60,434 bases of DNA. Source: Thermodesulfovibrionales bacterium. GTDB taxonomy: Bacteria > Nitrospirota > Thermodesulfovibrionia > Thermodesulfovibrionales > UBA9159. The stretch covers positions 1-60,434 of the forward strand of contig DASRZP010000041.1 of NCBI GenBank assembly GCA_035686305.1. Direction: 5' to 3'. This document shows, piece after piece, positions 15,140-23,332 of the stretch (position 1 is its first letter; every line of letters begins with the position of its first letter). Made by a program: the position numbers and the translations under genes. A model generated the notes under the pieces. The model was not told the DNA's origin and ran no database searches. It saw only the letters and a program-made list of their open reading frames with translations.

Positions 15140-18100
15140 ATGTACTATATCGGTCTTGACGCAGGATCTGTCAGCGTAAAAGTCGTCCTCCTCGACGGTG
15201 AGGGAGTGCGGCTTGAGGGCCATTACGAAAGGCACAAAGGGCACCCTCTCACGGTTGCTCTTGAACTCCTCAAGAAGGTGACCGGGTGCGGTAACCCCTC
15301 GCTTCCCGGAAACTTCTCCCTATCCGTCACAGGCTCAGCAGGCAGACTGATAGCGTCAGTCCTCGGCACAGGGTTTACGAATGAAGTCGTTGCCCAGGCA
15401 TTTTCAGCAAGAAAAAGGTATCCTCACATCAGGACCATATTCGAACTCGGCGGCGAGGACTCGAAACTCATTCTTCTTGGAGAAGAAGGGATAAGGGATT
15501 TTTCGATGAATTCCGTCTGCGCAGCCGGCACGGGGTCCTTCCTCGACCAGCAGGCAGAACGTCTCATACTCTCTCTTGACGAGTTCAGCAGGCTGGCCAC
15601 CCTGGCCGAAAGCCCCTCGCGTGTGGCGGGCAGATGCAGCGTCTTTGCAAAGTCGGACATGATACATCTTCAGCAGATAGCAACGCCCCTTGAAAACATC
15701 GTTGCCGGCCTCTGCTTTGCCGTGGCACGGAATTTCAAAGGCTCCATCGTGAGGGGAAGGGTCCTGGAAGAACCGGTGGCCTTCCATGGAGGCGTTGCCG
15801 CTAATACGGGGATGGTCAGGGCCTTCCGCGAGGTCTTTCAGTTCAGAGAATTCTTTGTCCCTGAGGACCATGCCTTTATGGGCGCCATCGGCGCCGCCTT
15901 GAAAGACAGGGAAGAGGGTACCGTAAACGGATTTGATTTGGAGGCCCTGAGGGAATTCATCGAATCGTCCCGTTACTCTGAACAGGGGCATCTCCCACTC
16001 ATAACAACCGGTGATGACTTTCTTGAAAGACATATGAAGCAGAAGGATGAGGACGTCCCATCGCCTCCTGCCCACAACCGCATGCCAAGGATCAAAGCCT
16101 ACCTCGGGATTGATATCGGCTCGATAAGCACCAACCTGGCTCTCATCGATGAGAAGGGCTCTCTCCTCGCCAAGCGATACCTGATGACAGCGGGCAGGCC
16201 GATAGACGCGGTAAGGCAGGGCCTGTCAGAAATCGCTGACGAAATAGGCGAAAGGGTCGAAATCGCGGGTGTCGGGACAACGGGTTCCGGAAGGTATATG
16301 ATCGCCGATTACGTGGGCGCCGATATCGTGAAGAACGAAATAACCGCCCAGGCCAGGGCCGCTGCCTTTATTGATAGGAGCGTGGATACGGTATTCGAGA
16401 TCGGCGGGCAGGACTCGAAGTACATAGCGCTCAGGGACGGCGTGATCATGGACTTCGAGATGAACAAGGCCTGCGCCGCCGGCACCGGCTCGTTCATCGA
16501 AGAGCAGGCGGAAAAGCTCAATGTCCCGGTGAAAGAGGAATTTGCCCGGTGCGCCTTTTCTGCGGAGAACCCCTGCAGACTTGGAGAGCGATGTACGGTC
16601 TTCATGGAGAACTCACTCGTGGCAAACCTCCAGAAGGGCGCCGACAGGAATGCCCTCCTTGCAGGCCTCGCCTATTCCATTGTCCAGAACTATATCAATA
16701 AGGTCGTTGCGGGCAGGCCCATCGGGAAGAACATCTTTTTCCAGGGAGGGGTCGCCTTCAACAAATCGATTGTGGCTGCCTTTGAAAAATATCTCGGTAA
16801 GAAGATAACCGTTCCTCCCCATCACGACGTCACAGGCGCAATCGGCATGGCCATGATAGCGATGGAACATATGAAAGAGCGCGAAGCGCTCACTGCAGCG
16901 GGTGAAGAGATGAGCGGAAAAGACTCGAATCACTTTAGCGGCCACCCGCCGCGCATGACGACCTTTAAGGGTTTTGAACTCTCGCAACGCCCCTATGATG
17001 TTTCTTCCTTCGAATGCAGGGGATGTTCCAACGTCTGTGAGATTAACAGGGTGAAAATCGCCGGGGAAGAGGGCCATCTCTTTTATGGGGGCAGATGTGA
17101 AAAGTATGATGTCAGGAGAAAGCGGGAGGCCTCGGCTGTCCCTGACCTCTTCGCCTTCAGGGAGGAGCGGCTCTGGAAGGAACAGAACGACCGGAAAGCG
17201 CTGTTTGTGAGGCATGGAGAGCAAAAGGGAAAGAACGCACGTCGAAAGATAGGTATTCCCTATGTCTTCTTCTTCCATGACTATCTGCCCTTCTGGACGA
17301 CCCTCCTCTGGAAATTGGGCTTCGACGTGGAAGTGTCTCCAAAAACCGACAGGGAAATAATCCGTCTCGGTATCGAGGGCATCCTTGCCGACACCTGTTT
17401 TCCCGTGAAGGTGGCCCATGGCCATATCCGGCATCTCGCTGAGAAAGGCATCGGGACCCTCTTCATCCCGAGCTTTATCAACATGAACGCCGGGCATGAG
17501 GAATTTGAGAGAGGGTTCGCCTGTCCCCTGACCCAGACCATTCCCTATGCTGCAAGGGTGGCCCATCGGGATGCGACAATCATAGCGCCCGTTGTTAACC
17601 TCCAGGCAGACAGGAAGTCTTTTGTTAACGAGCTCACAAAGTCTTTTGAACCCTTCGGCGTCAAGAGGGCGCAAATGTCCGAGGCGATGAGGTCGGCAGA
17701 GAAGACACAGGAGGAGTTCTTTCGGTCTGTGAGGGAGAAGGGCTCGGAAGTCCTTTCGACCTTGAAAGAGAGGGCCATCGTGATCGTTGGGAGGCCTTAC
17801 AACGCCTTTGATGGGGGCATGAACCTCACCATACCAAAAAAATTGGCTGATCTCGGCGTGCTCTCGGTGCCGATGGATTTCCTGCCCCTCGAAGGATTGA
17901 GCATACAAGACAGATGGTCGAACATGTACTGGAGATCGGGCCAGAGGATACTCAAGGCTGCGCGGTTTATCAGCGAGAACCCCAACCTGTTCCCGATCTT
18001 TATCGGCAACTTCTCCTGCGGACCCGATTCTTTCATCCAGAAGTATTTTGAAGAGGAGATGAAGGACAAGCCCTTCCTCCACATCGAGATCGATGAGCAT

Positions 18101-19471
18101 AGCGCCGATGCCGGGGCGATAACAAGGTGCGAGGCCTTCCTTGACAGCATCAGGAACCGAATGTCGGTATGTCCGTCGACGGCTCATGCGGAGGAGAGGG
18201 ATAACGAAAGCGCCGGCGCAGGAGAAAACCCTCCGTCTGACGGCTTAAGGCCCGCCTCCTTCACCTTCGCCAGCCGTCGGGCAAGAAGGAGCATATTCAT
18301 CCCCCGAATGTCCGACCACGCCTTCGCTATTGCAGCAGCCTTCGAAGGATGCGGTATTCCCGCTGAGGTGCTACCTGAATCCGACAGAGAATCGGTCGAT
18401 ATCGGAAGGAGACATGTCTCAGGCAAGGAATGTTTCCCCTGCACGGTTACGACAGGAGATATGCTCAAAAAGGTATTCTCCTCCGATTTCAGGGAAGATG
18501 AATCGGCCTTCTTCATGCCGTCGGGCTCAGGACCCTGCAGGTTCGGCCAGTACAATGTCTTCCACCGCATGGTGCTTGACGATCTTGGATACCGGAATGT
18601 CCCGATATTCTCTCCGAATCAGGACGTAGGGTTTTACCGTGAACTCGGGATGGTGGGCAAAGGCTATCCTCTCAAGATATGGAGGGGCGTAGTAGCCATT
18701 GAGCTCCTGAACAAGTCTCTTCATGAAACGAGGCCCTATGAGAAAGAAAAGGGGTCGGCCGACCAATTGCATGCTAAACACTTAGAGGGAATCTATCGTT
18801 CCCTGAAAGGCGCTGACGGAAGGATTGAGACGGCCCTTGAGAAGATGAGACGTGACTTTGAAGACCTTCCGAAGGTGAAAGGCAAGAGGCCGCTCATCGG
18901 AATTGTGGGAGAGATCTTTGTCAGAAGCCACACATTCTCGAATGAAAACCTCATCAGAAAGATCGAGGCCCTCGGTGGTGAGGCATGGCTCGCCCCCGTG
19001 GAAGAATGGATCTACTATGTGAATCATATGGGCCTGAGAAAGGCATTGATAAAAAAAGACGGGTCTGCTATTATTGACTTTCTTCTGAAGACCTTTCTTC
19101 AGAGGAGGATAGAACACCGGTTCGGGAGATACTCCAGAGGCTTCCTGAAGACACTGAAGGAGCCGGACACAAGAGAGATCCTGAAGAAGGCTTCGCCTTA
19201 TCTCCATGACTCCTTTGAAGGCGAGGCGATCCTCAGCATCGGAAAGAGTATCGATCTCATCGAGAGAGGGATCTCTGGTATAATAAACGCCATGCCCTTT
19301 GGCTGTATGCCAGGAACGATCGTCACCACGCTCATGCGCGGGGTCAGCAGGGACTATGGAGTGCCGTGCATAAGTATTCCCTATGACGGTTCTGAATCGT
19401 CGGCGACCGAGATACAGATCGAGGCATTCATGAACCAGGCGGCTGTGTACAGCCGGTCAAGAAGCGGTTAG
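15140..19471 (+). CDS. Giant tandem BadF/BcrA-type acyl-CoA dehydratase activase
   Basis: This 1443-residue protein combines two ASKHA-fold activase domains with a long C-terminal region related to DUF2229/HgdB-like Fe-S proteins. Domain one begins YYIGLDAGSVSVKV and has CAAGTGSF with C127; domain two begins YLGIDIGSISTNLA near residue 318 and has CAAGTGSF with C445. In 2-hydroxyacyl-CoA dehydratase activases such a cysteine binds the inter-subunit [4Fe-4S] cluster and ATP hydrolysis drives low-potential electron transfer. A CRGC...C motif starts at C626, and further conserved cysteines are in DTCFPVK, GNFSCGPDS, KECFPCT and FGCMPG. No separate dehydratase subunit gene is adjacent. The ATG is well defined; an AT-rich tract lies just upstream. 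Confidence 0.9.
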   Translation: MYYIGLDAGSVSVKVVLLDGEGVRLEGHYERHKGHPLTVALELLKKVTGCGNPSLPGNFSLSVTGSAGRLIASVLGTGFTNEVVAQAFSARKRYPHIRTIFELGGEDSKLILLGEEGIRDFSMNSVCAAGTGSFLDQQAERLILSLDEFSRLATLAESPSRVAGRCSVFAKSDMIHLQQIATPLENIVAGLCFAVARNFKGSIVRGRVLEEPVAFHGGVAANTGMVRAFREVFQFREFFVPEDHAFMGAIGAALKDREEGTVNGFDLEALREFIESSRYSEQGHLPLITTGDDFLERHMKQKDEDVPSPPAHNRMPRIKAYLGIDIGSISTNLALIDEKGSLLAKRYLMTAGRPIDAVRQGLSEIADEIGERVEIAGVGTTGSGRYMIADYVGADIVKNEITAQARAAAFIDRSVDTVFEIGGQDSKYIALRDGVIMDFEMNKACAAGTGSFIEEQAEKLNVPVKEEFARCAFSAENPCRLGERCTVFMENSLVANLQKGADRNALLAGLAYSIVQNYINKVVAGRPIGKNIFFQGGVAFNKSIVAAFEKYLGKKITVPPHHDVTGAIGMAMIAMEHMKEREALTAAGEEMSGKDSNHFSGHPPRMTTFKGFELSQRPYDVSSFECRGCSNVCEINRVKIAGEEGHLFYGGRCEKYDVRRKREASAVPDLFAFREERLWKEQNDRKALFVRHGEQKGKNARRKIGIPYVFFFHDYLPFWTTLLWKLGFDVEVSPKTDREIIRLGIEGILADTCFPVKVAHGHIRHLAEKGIGTLFIPSFINMNAGHEEFERGFACPLTQTIPYAARVAHRDATIIAPVVNLQADRKSFVNELTKSFEPFGVKRAQMSEAMRSAEKTQEEFFRSVREKGSEVLSTLKERAIVIVGRPYNAFDGGMNLTIPKKLADLGVLSVPMDFLPLEGLSIQDRWSNMYWRSGQRILKAARFISENPNLFPIFIGNFSCGPDSFIQKYFEEEMKDKPFLHIEIDEHSADAGAITRCEAFLDSIRNRMSVCPSTAHAEERDNESAGAGENPPSDGLRPASFTFASRRARRSIFIPRMSDHAFAIAAAFEGCGIPAEVLPESDRESVDIGRRHVSGKECFPCTVTTGDMLKKVFSSDFREDESAFFMPSGSGPCRFGQYNVFHRMVLDDLGYRNVPIFSPNQDVGFYRELGMVGKGYPLKIWRGVVAIELLNKSLHETRPYEKEKGSADQLHAKHLEGIYRSLKGADGRIETALEKMRRDFEDLPKVKGKRPLIGIVGEIFVRSHTFSNENLIRKIEALGGEAWLAPVEEWIYYVNHMGLRKALIKKDGSAIIDFLLKTFLQRRIEHRFGRYSRGFLKTLKEPDTREILKKASPYLHDSFEGEAILSIGKSIDLIERGISGIINAMPFGCMPGTIVTTLMRGVSRDYGVPCISIPYDGSESSATEIQIEAFMNQAAVYSRSRSG

Positions 19472-19524
19472 GGCGGGACCTGAGCTTCAGCCATGGTTAT
19501 TCCGATGTATAAGGAGGTGAGTGT

Positions 19525-19620
19525 GTGGGAAGTGTTGTAAAATGGCGCAAGAAGAAGATGAGCAAGCACAAGCACAAGAAACTGCTCAGAAAAACAAAAC
19601 ATCAGAGAAGAAGCAAGTAA
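19525..19620 (+). CDS. Ribosomal microprotein of the bS22/mS38 (AURKAIP1/COX24) type
   Basis: The 31-codon frame starts with GTG at 19525, seven bases after a perfect AGGAGG (19512-19517), and ends with TAA at 19618-19620. It encodes MGSVVKWRKKKMSKHKHKKL followed by LRKTKHQRRSK. This very basic sequence, with G-S-V-V-K, K-K-K-M-x-K-x-K-H-K-K-L and R-x-x-R-R parts, is the signature of the small-subunit protein called bS22 in mycobacteria and mS38 in mitochondria, which binds rRNA near the decoding site. It lies 53 bases after the activase gene and 60 before a coiled-coil gene. Short length hides it from usual gene callers, but the RBS and motif make it convincing. Confidence 0.88.
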   Translation: MGSVVKWRKKKMSKHKHKKLLRKTKHQRRSK

Positions 19621-19680
19621 GTGAGAGAAGTTGGTCTTCTTTACTGGATCTGAACATATATCATTAGGGAATGAGGGATT

Positions 19681-19872
19681 ATGAAAGAAAAGCCCGGTCT
19701 CATAGAGAAGGAACTCGAAACCCTGACCCAGAGGATTGAGGGAATTTCTGCTGTACGGAAAGAGCTCGACGAGCTCAAGCTCGAAATAAAAGGATTAAAG
19801 CTTTTTCTCGGTAGGGTGCACCCGGATTTTAAGAGTCAATTCCCCGAGATCATGAAGAAGATTAAGGGCTAG
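19681..19872 (+). CDS. Small coiled-coil protein
   Basis: The 63-residue protein is charged and heptad-like through residues 5-45 (IEKELETLTQRIEGISAVRK, then ELDELKLEIKGLK), predicting a coiled coil, and has no cysteines or membrane segment. I recognise no named family. It follows the bS22-type gene by 60 bases and may share its transcript. Its TAG stop overlaps the stop of the convergent gene at 19869 by four bases (CTAG). Confidence 0.6.
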   Translation: MKEKPGLIEKELETLTQRIEGISAVRKELDELKLEIKGLKLFLGRVHPDFKSQFPEIMKKIKG

Positions 19873-20663
19873 TCAAATCTGCTCACTCTCATGCCGATGA
19901 AGGGCATGGAGCTTATGTAGTCGTACAAGAACACCTTTTTCACGATACCCCCCTTTCTCTTCCTGCCGCTCGCATGGATAAGATAGAGGCCTGTCTGTTC
20001 TTTCTTGATGATACCGAGATGGCCTACAATCTCTTCCATCACCCTCTTTTCAGGTGATTTGATAAAGAAGACGATATCTCCGCTTCTGAAGCCGGCAGCA
20101 TTTTTCGGTTCTTTCAGGAGAGAAAGGACCTCTTCCTTTGAGAGCATCTCAACCTTTTCCCTTCCCCGTGCTCCCCGCACGTTTGTTACCGCTCCGATCT
20201 CTCCGGTAATCTCCTTGCCCCATTTACCACTGTCGATCATGTCTTCACCATATTCGAACCTGTCTTCATAGTTCGTCACGACGTCGCCATCAAGAACGCC
20301 CCTTCCCCGAAAACGCTTATCAAGGGCGATCGCGACGGCGTCTTCAGGTTTTTGGCTCAGTGCAAGCTCAAGGGCCCTGAAACTGAGGTACATGCAGTCG
20401 ACACGCTCATCGGCAATGATGACCTTTTTCGTGACGTACTCACCGTCAGGGTCAGGATCATAGGGAGTTTCCACAAACTTTTCGGCCCATAAGGCGATCC
20501 TTTCGCCGAGGGACAGACGTGACATGTCCTTCAGATAGGCCTGTATGTCAGCTGCAACAAAGGCAGAGGCATGGGAGGAGATGAGAAGGATCGTATATGA
20601 AAAACTAAGAAGAGTGACGGCTCGCAGAAGCGGTCTTACGAGACAAGCACGAATAATGGCCAT
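19869..20663 (-). CDS. Secreted DUF1460-like cell-wall amidase (NlpC/P60-type fold)
   Basis: The 264-residue protein has an N-terminal signal segment (AVTLLSFSYTILLISSHASA) and then a domain that resembles DUF1460, a family of N-acetylmuramoyl-L-alanine amidase-like proteins with an NlpC/P60-type Cys-His centre. The candidate catalytic pair is the Cys in DERVDCMYLSFRALEL and the His in GHLGIIKK; FRSGDIVFF precedes the latter as expected, and IHASGRKRKGGIVKK follows. It probably acts in the periplasm on peptidoglycan fragments. TAGAAT (minus strand, 20669-20674) lies five bases before the ATG and no Shine-Dalgarno is visible, which suggests a leaderless message. Confidence 0.72.
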   Translation of the reverse strand: MAIIRACLVRPLLRAVTLLSFSYTILLISSHASAFVAADIQAYLKDMSRLSLGERIALWAEKFVETPYDPDPDGEYVTKKVIIADERVDCMYLSFRALELALSQKPEDAVAIALDKRFRGRGVLDGDVVTNYEDRFEYGEDMIDSGKWGKEITGEIGAVTNVRGARGREKVEMLSKEEVLSLLKEPKNAAGFRSGDIVFFIKSPEKRVMEEIVGHLGIIKKEQTGLYLIHASGRKRKGGIVKKVFLYDYISSMPFIGMRVSRFD

Positions 20664-20767
20664 GATCTATTCTATCAGTATCCTGGCACAAAAGAGAATA
20701 CCGACGGCAACTGGACAACTATCCTGACGTTGCAAACTACGGTAAGGCAAGCACATCCTATGTTCAG

Positions 20768-20943
20768 CAGTTGGAAGAACAGACTTGAACGACTTTGCTC
20801 GTATTTCGTTGCCGTTCTTCGTGAAATGAAGCGTCCGCACCCGTGAGTGTCCGAACCCGGAGGGTGAGTTTCACGGGTGCAGCGGAATGAACTTAGAACG
20901 GCAGAAATCGGGCTTCCGAAGTGAAAGTGTGTTCTTCCAACTG
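20768..20943. repeat. 176-bp palindromic element with 14-bp perfect terminal inverted repeats
   Basis: CAGTTGGAAGAACA at 20768-20781 is perfectly repeated in inverse orientation at 20930-20943. Inside, GCCGTTCT and a central GCACCCGTGA/TCACGGGTGC pair are also inverted, so the whole stretch folds into one long imperfect hairpin with a short apical loop containing ACCC-gga-GGGT. It encodes no protein. It fills the gap between the divergently placed ends of the DUF1460-like gene promoter region and the acylphosphatase stop. The form is that of a MITE or other non-autonomous palindromic repeat; I see no clear target-site duplication. Confidence 0.65.
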
Positions 20944-20954
20944 AATCTGCAGGT

Positions 20955-21236
20955 TCAGAAGTATCGTATCTGGAAGCCTTTCAAGTCGCCCTGATAGTCT
21001 TCCCATCTTACATGAACACCGTCGACCCTTGCGCCGGGAGGGCCTGCCTGGCAACGGGTCACGGCCTCTTCAATGAGCTTCTTGTCACCTTCGAAAACCG
21101 CCTCGACGCTGCCGTCATAGAGATTCTTCGCCCATCCCCTGAGTCCCAGCTGATTTGCCAGATCACGGGTAAAGGCACGGTAAGATACGCCCTGAACTCT
21201 TCCGGTAATATAGAGATGCGCCCGCGCCAGATTCAT
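20955..21236 (-). CDS. acyP: Acylphosphatase
   Basis: This small cytoplasmic enzyme hydrolyses carboxyl-phosphate bonds such as acetyl or carbamoyl phosphate. The 93 residues include both signature regions: GRVQGVSYRAFT with the phosphate-binding loop and catalytic Arg, and GLRGWAKNLYDGSVEAVFEG with the catalytic Asn. Length is normal. It follows the GroES-like gene on the same strand by 71 bases. The 176-bp palindrome begins 12 bases after its stop and could terminate transcription. Confidence 0.95.
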   Translation of the reverse strand: MNLARAHLYITGRVQGVSYRAFTRDLANQLGLRGWAKNLYDGSVEAVFEGDKKLIEEAVTRCQAGPPGARVDGVHVRWEDYQGDLKGFQIRYF

Positions 21237-21307
21237 ACGATGATTATATCAAACAGGATGCCCTGTGACTCCTGCGAGTGGGCCTGTCAGAACTCTCGCA
21301 TGCCTCT

Positions 21308-21694
21308 TCAGGTCTCGGCGTAGCCTTCTGTGATCTCTGTCCTTACAAGGGTGAGGATTGCCGAATGAGGCACGATAAGGTATTTCTTACTTTCAAACTC
21401 GATCTCTATGGCAGCGTCTTTGAGGAAGATTGCATAATCCCCTTCCGCTGCCTGAAGGGGGACATATTTCAGCTCGGGTCTCTTCTTTGAGGACCACGGT
21501 TCTTCGATGACAACGTTGGGGTCGTGAACAGGATATCCCGGTCCGACCCTAACGACGTATCCGGCAGAAACCTTCTCTTTCTCCTTGACAGTCGGGGGGA
21601 GGTAGAGCCCTGCACCTGTCGTCTTCTCCATCCTCTCATCAGGGTCCAGGAGAACCCTGTCACCGACGATGATAAGATTTTTCTTTGCCTTCAT
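21308..21694 (-). CDS. GroES-like (Cpn10) co-chaperonin domain protein
   Basis: The protein has 128 residues against about 95 for GroES. It shows the Cpn10 pattern: GDRVLLDPDERMEKTTGAGL near the N-terminus, a mobile-loop region LYLPPTVKEKEKVSAGYVVR, VGPGYP, and a C-terminal strand with EFESKKYLIVPHSAILTLV. The extra length comes from an insert (DPNVVIEEPWSSKKRPELKY) in the middle. No groEL is adjacent, so this is probably an additional Cpn10-fold protein and not the main GroES. It is divergent from the DUF362 gene, 95 bases away. Confidence 0.75.
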   Translation of the reverse strand: MKAKKNLIIVGDRVLLDPDERMEKTTGAGLYLPPTVKEKEKVSAGYVVRVGPGYPVHDPNVVIEEPWSSKKRPELKYVPLQAAEGDYAIFLKDAAIEIEFESKKYLIVPHSAILTLVRTEITEGYAET

Positions 21695-21789
21695 GGAGAT
21701 ATTGTAAACTATTTGTTCCTCTTTTTGTCCTGCCAGAAGAGCTCTGGCAATGGCCCATTTTTTCGGTTATCATATCACAGAGGGATTTT

Positions 21790-22908
21790 ATGGCAAAGGT
21801 CTATTTCTCATCGGCACGACCAGGAAAATGGCGGTATGAGGAGAGCATGCCGGGAAAACTTGAGAGGCTCCTGAAGGAGGCCGGCCTCTCGAACTACTTC
21901 AGCCCAAAGGAATGGGTCGCTGTAAAGACCCACTTCGGTTCTGAAGGCGCACACCGAATCATAAGGCCGGTGTTTCTTCGGAAAGTTGTTGAAGCGCTCA
22001 AGACACTGGGCGCCAAACCTTTTGTCACAGATACGGTGCGAATAAAGGGCCTTGATTACCTCGAAGTCGCAAACCAAAACGGCTTAAACCATCTCTCCGT
22101 CGGTGCTCCTGTGGTCATCGCGGACGGTCTCTACGGGAAAGATAATATCATGGTGAGGGCAGGTGATATCCTCGGTGATATAGCCGTTGCATCGCTCATA
22201 CACGATGTTCCTGCCATGGTCGTCTGCAGTCATCTCAAGGGACACATAAACGCCGGGTATGGAGGGGCCATAAAGAATGTTGCCATGGGAGGAGTCAGCT
22301 CGGCCCACAGGGATTGCGGGTGGAAATGCGGCAGGGGCTCCATGCACACCATAGGCGAAGGCAGGCTCACCTGGGACAGTGAGAAATGCGAGCTCTGTTA
22401 CCAGTGTGCCGAGATCTGCCCTCTCGATGCCATTGTCTTTGACGAGAAGGATGAACTTGTATGGGACGGTGATACCTGCTGGAGATGCGGGCGGTGCGAA
22501 CGGGTCTGCCAGTCAGAGGCGATCGCCCTGCCGGGAGATGACGAACGTTTTATGCGGTCCCTTGCCGAGGCTGCCAAGGCTGTCTTGAGCACCTTTGAGC
22601 CACAGAAGGTTCTCTACGTAAACTTTCTCACCGAGATACAGCCTGAATGTGATTGCATGCCTGCAGCGGACGTCCCGGTGATTCAGGACAAGGGTATTAT
22701 GATATCCGACGATATCGTCTCGATCGAGCAGGCAAGTATAGATTTGTTACGGAATGTGTCGCCTTTGCCTGACTCTGCAGTAGACCAGGAAGAGGGACTA
22801 CCGGCAGATATACTCTACTCCCTGAGCAAGAAGCCCTATATGATTCAGGTGGAGGAGGCAGAAAAAATCGGTCTCGGGTCGAGGGCGTACGAATTGATCG
22901 AGCTGTAA
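21790..22908 (+). CDS. DUF362 protein with two [4Fe-4S] ferredoxin motifs
   Basis: The 372-residue protein combines a DUF362 domain (residues about 1-185, with AVKTHFGSEGAHRIIRPVF and SHLKGHINAGYGGAIKNVAM) with a ferredoxin domain carrying CELCYQCAEICP and CWRCGRCERVCQ, each a CxxCxxCxxxC motif for one [4Fe-4S] cluster. The tail again contains DUF362-like sequence, with a CDC motif in QPECDCMPAADVP. Such proteins are common in anaerobes, and their electron-transfer role is not established. I use ATG 21790, where homology begins; the open frame extends further upstream without an RBS. Confidence 0.85.
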   Translation: MAKVYFSSARPGKWRYEESMPGKLERLLKEAGLSNYFSPKEWVAVKTHFGSEGAHRIIRPVFLRKVVEALKTLGAKPFVTDTVRIKGLDYLEVANQNGLNHLSVGAPVVIADGLYGKDNIMVRAGDILGDIAVASLIHDVPAMVVCSHLKGHINAGYGGAIKNVAMGGVSSAHRDCGWKCGRGSMHTIGEGRLTWDSEKCELCYQCAEICPLDAIVFDEKDELVWDGDTCWRCGRCERVCQSEAIALPGDDERFMRSLAEAAKAVLSTFEPQKVLYVNFLTEIQPECDCMPAADVPVIQDKGIMISDDIVSIEQASIDLLRNVSPLPDSAVDQEEGLPADILYSLSKKPYMIQVEEAEKIGLGSRAYELIEL

Positions 22909-22986
22909 CCCTTTGGAATATCCTACTTTCCCATTCAGGCGTCCTGCGATCCACGTGAATATCACATGTCACAGATTTTTCGCTTC

Positions 22987-23026
22987 AAAAAAAAGAGCTG
23001 CTGTCCGCATGAACGGAACAGCAGCT
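22987..23026 (-). terminator. Rho-independent terminator on the minus strand
   Basis: AGCTGCTGTCC (22996-23006) pairs with GGAACAGCAGCT (23015-23026), leaving one bulged base. On the minus strand the hairpin is followed by eight T (A-run at 22987-22994). No annotated minus-strand gene precedes it: the next 300 bases are non-coding. On the plus strand the hairpin is followed only by CTTTGG, so it would be a weak terminator for the DUF362 gene. Confidence 0.6.
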
Positions 23027-23301
23027 TTGGGGAGGTAACGAGGCGATATATCTTTTAGTATACAGATATGGTTATTTTTGTCAAGAAGAAAATATTATGC
23101 AGCCTATTAATTATACTTTTAGATTGATCCGCCCCTTCCTCTCGGGAGACCTTTCTTGACCAAGGAGGCGAGTTAAAGAAGGATAAAAGAGCTCTCCGGC
23201 TATTTTAGGAGGGGTGGCAACAGGCCGGGGTGATAAATAAATTATCTCTTGGTTCTTTCGTTAACTGAGGACGGGAGCTCCGGCAAAAAAACTGTTGAGA
23301 A

Positions 23302-23310
23302 TGGTATAAT
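23302..23310 (+). promoter_or_regulatory. Extended -10 promoter of the CheB-CheR gene
   Basis: TGGTATAAT is a consensus TATAAT with an upstream TG extension. No good -35 box is present at 17 bases. The start codon is at 23333, leaving a leader of roughly 16 bases. Confidence 0.5.
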
Positions 23311-23332
23311 TAGAAACATTTATTGAAACCAT

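Larger units (their letters stand above)
22909..23332. other. Long intergenic region upstream of the CheB-CheR gene
   Basis: These 424 bases contain the minus-strand terminator at 22987-23026 and the extended -10 promoter at 23302-23310. The part 23040-23300 is AT-rich (for example TATACAGATATGG and CTATTAATTATACTTT) with no open frame longer than a few codons and no structure I can name. It could encode a minus-strand small RNA ending at the terminator. Confidence 0.35.

Noticed and set aside
16613-18187. 524-residue minus-strand open frame inside the activase gene
   Set aside because: It is a shadow of the plus-strand activase; no domain or RBS.
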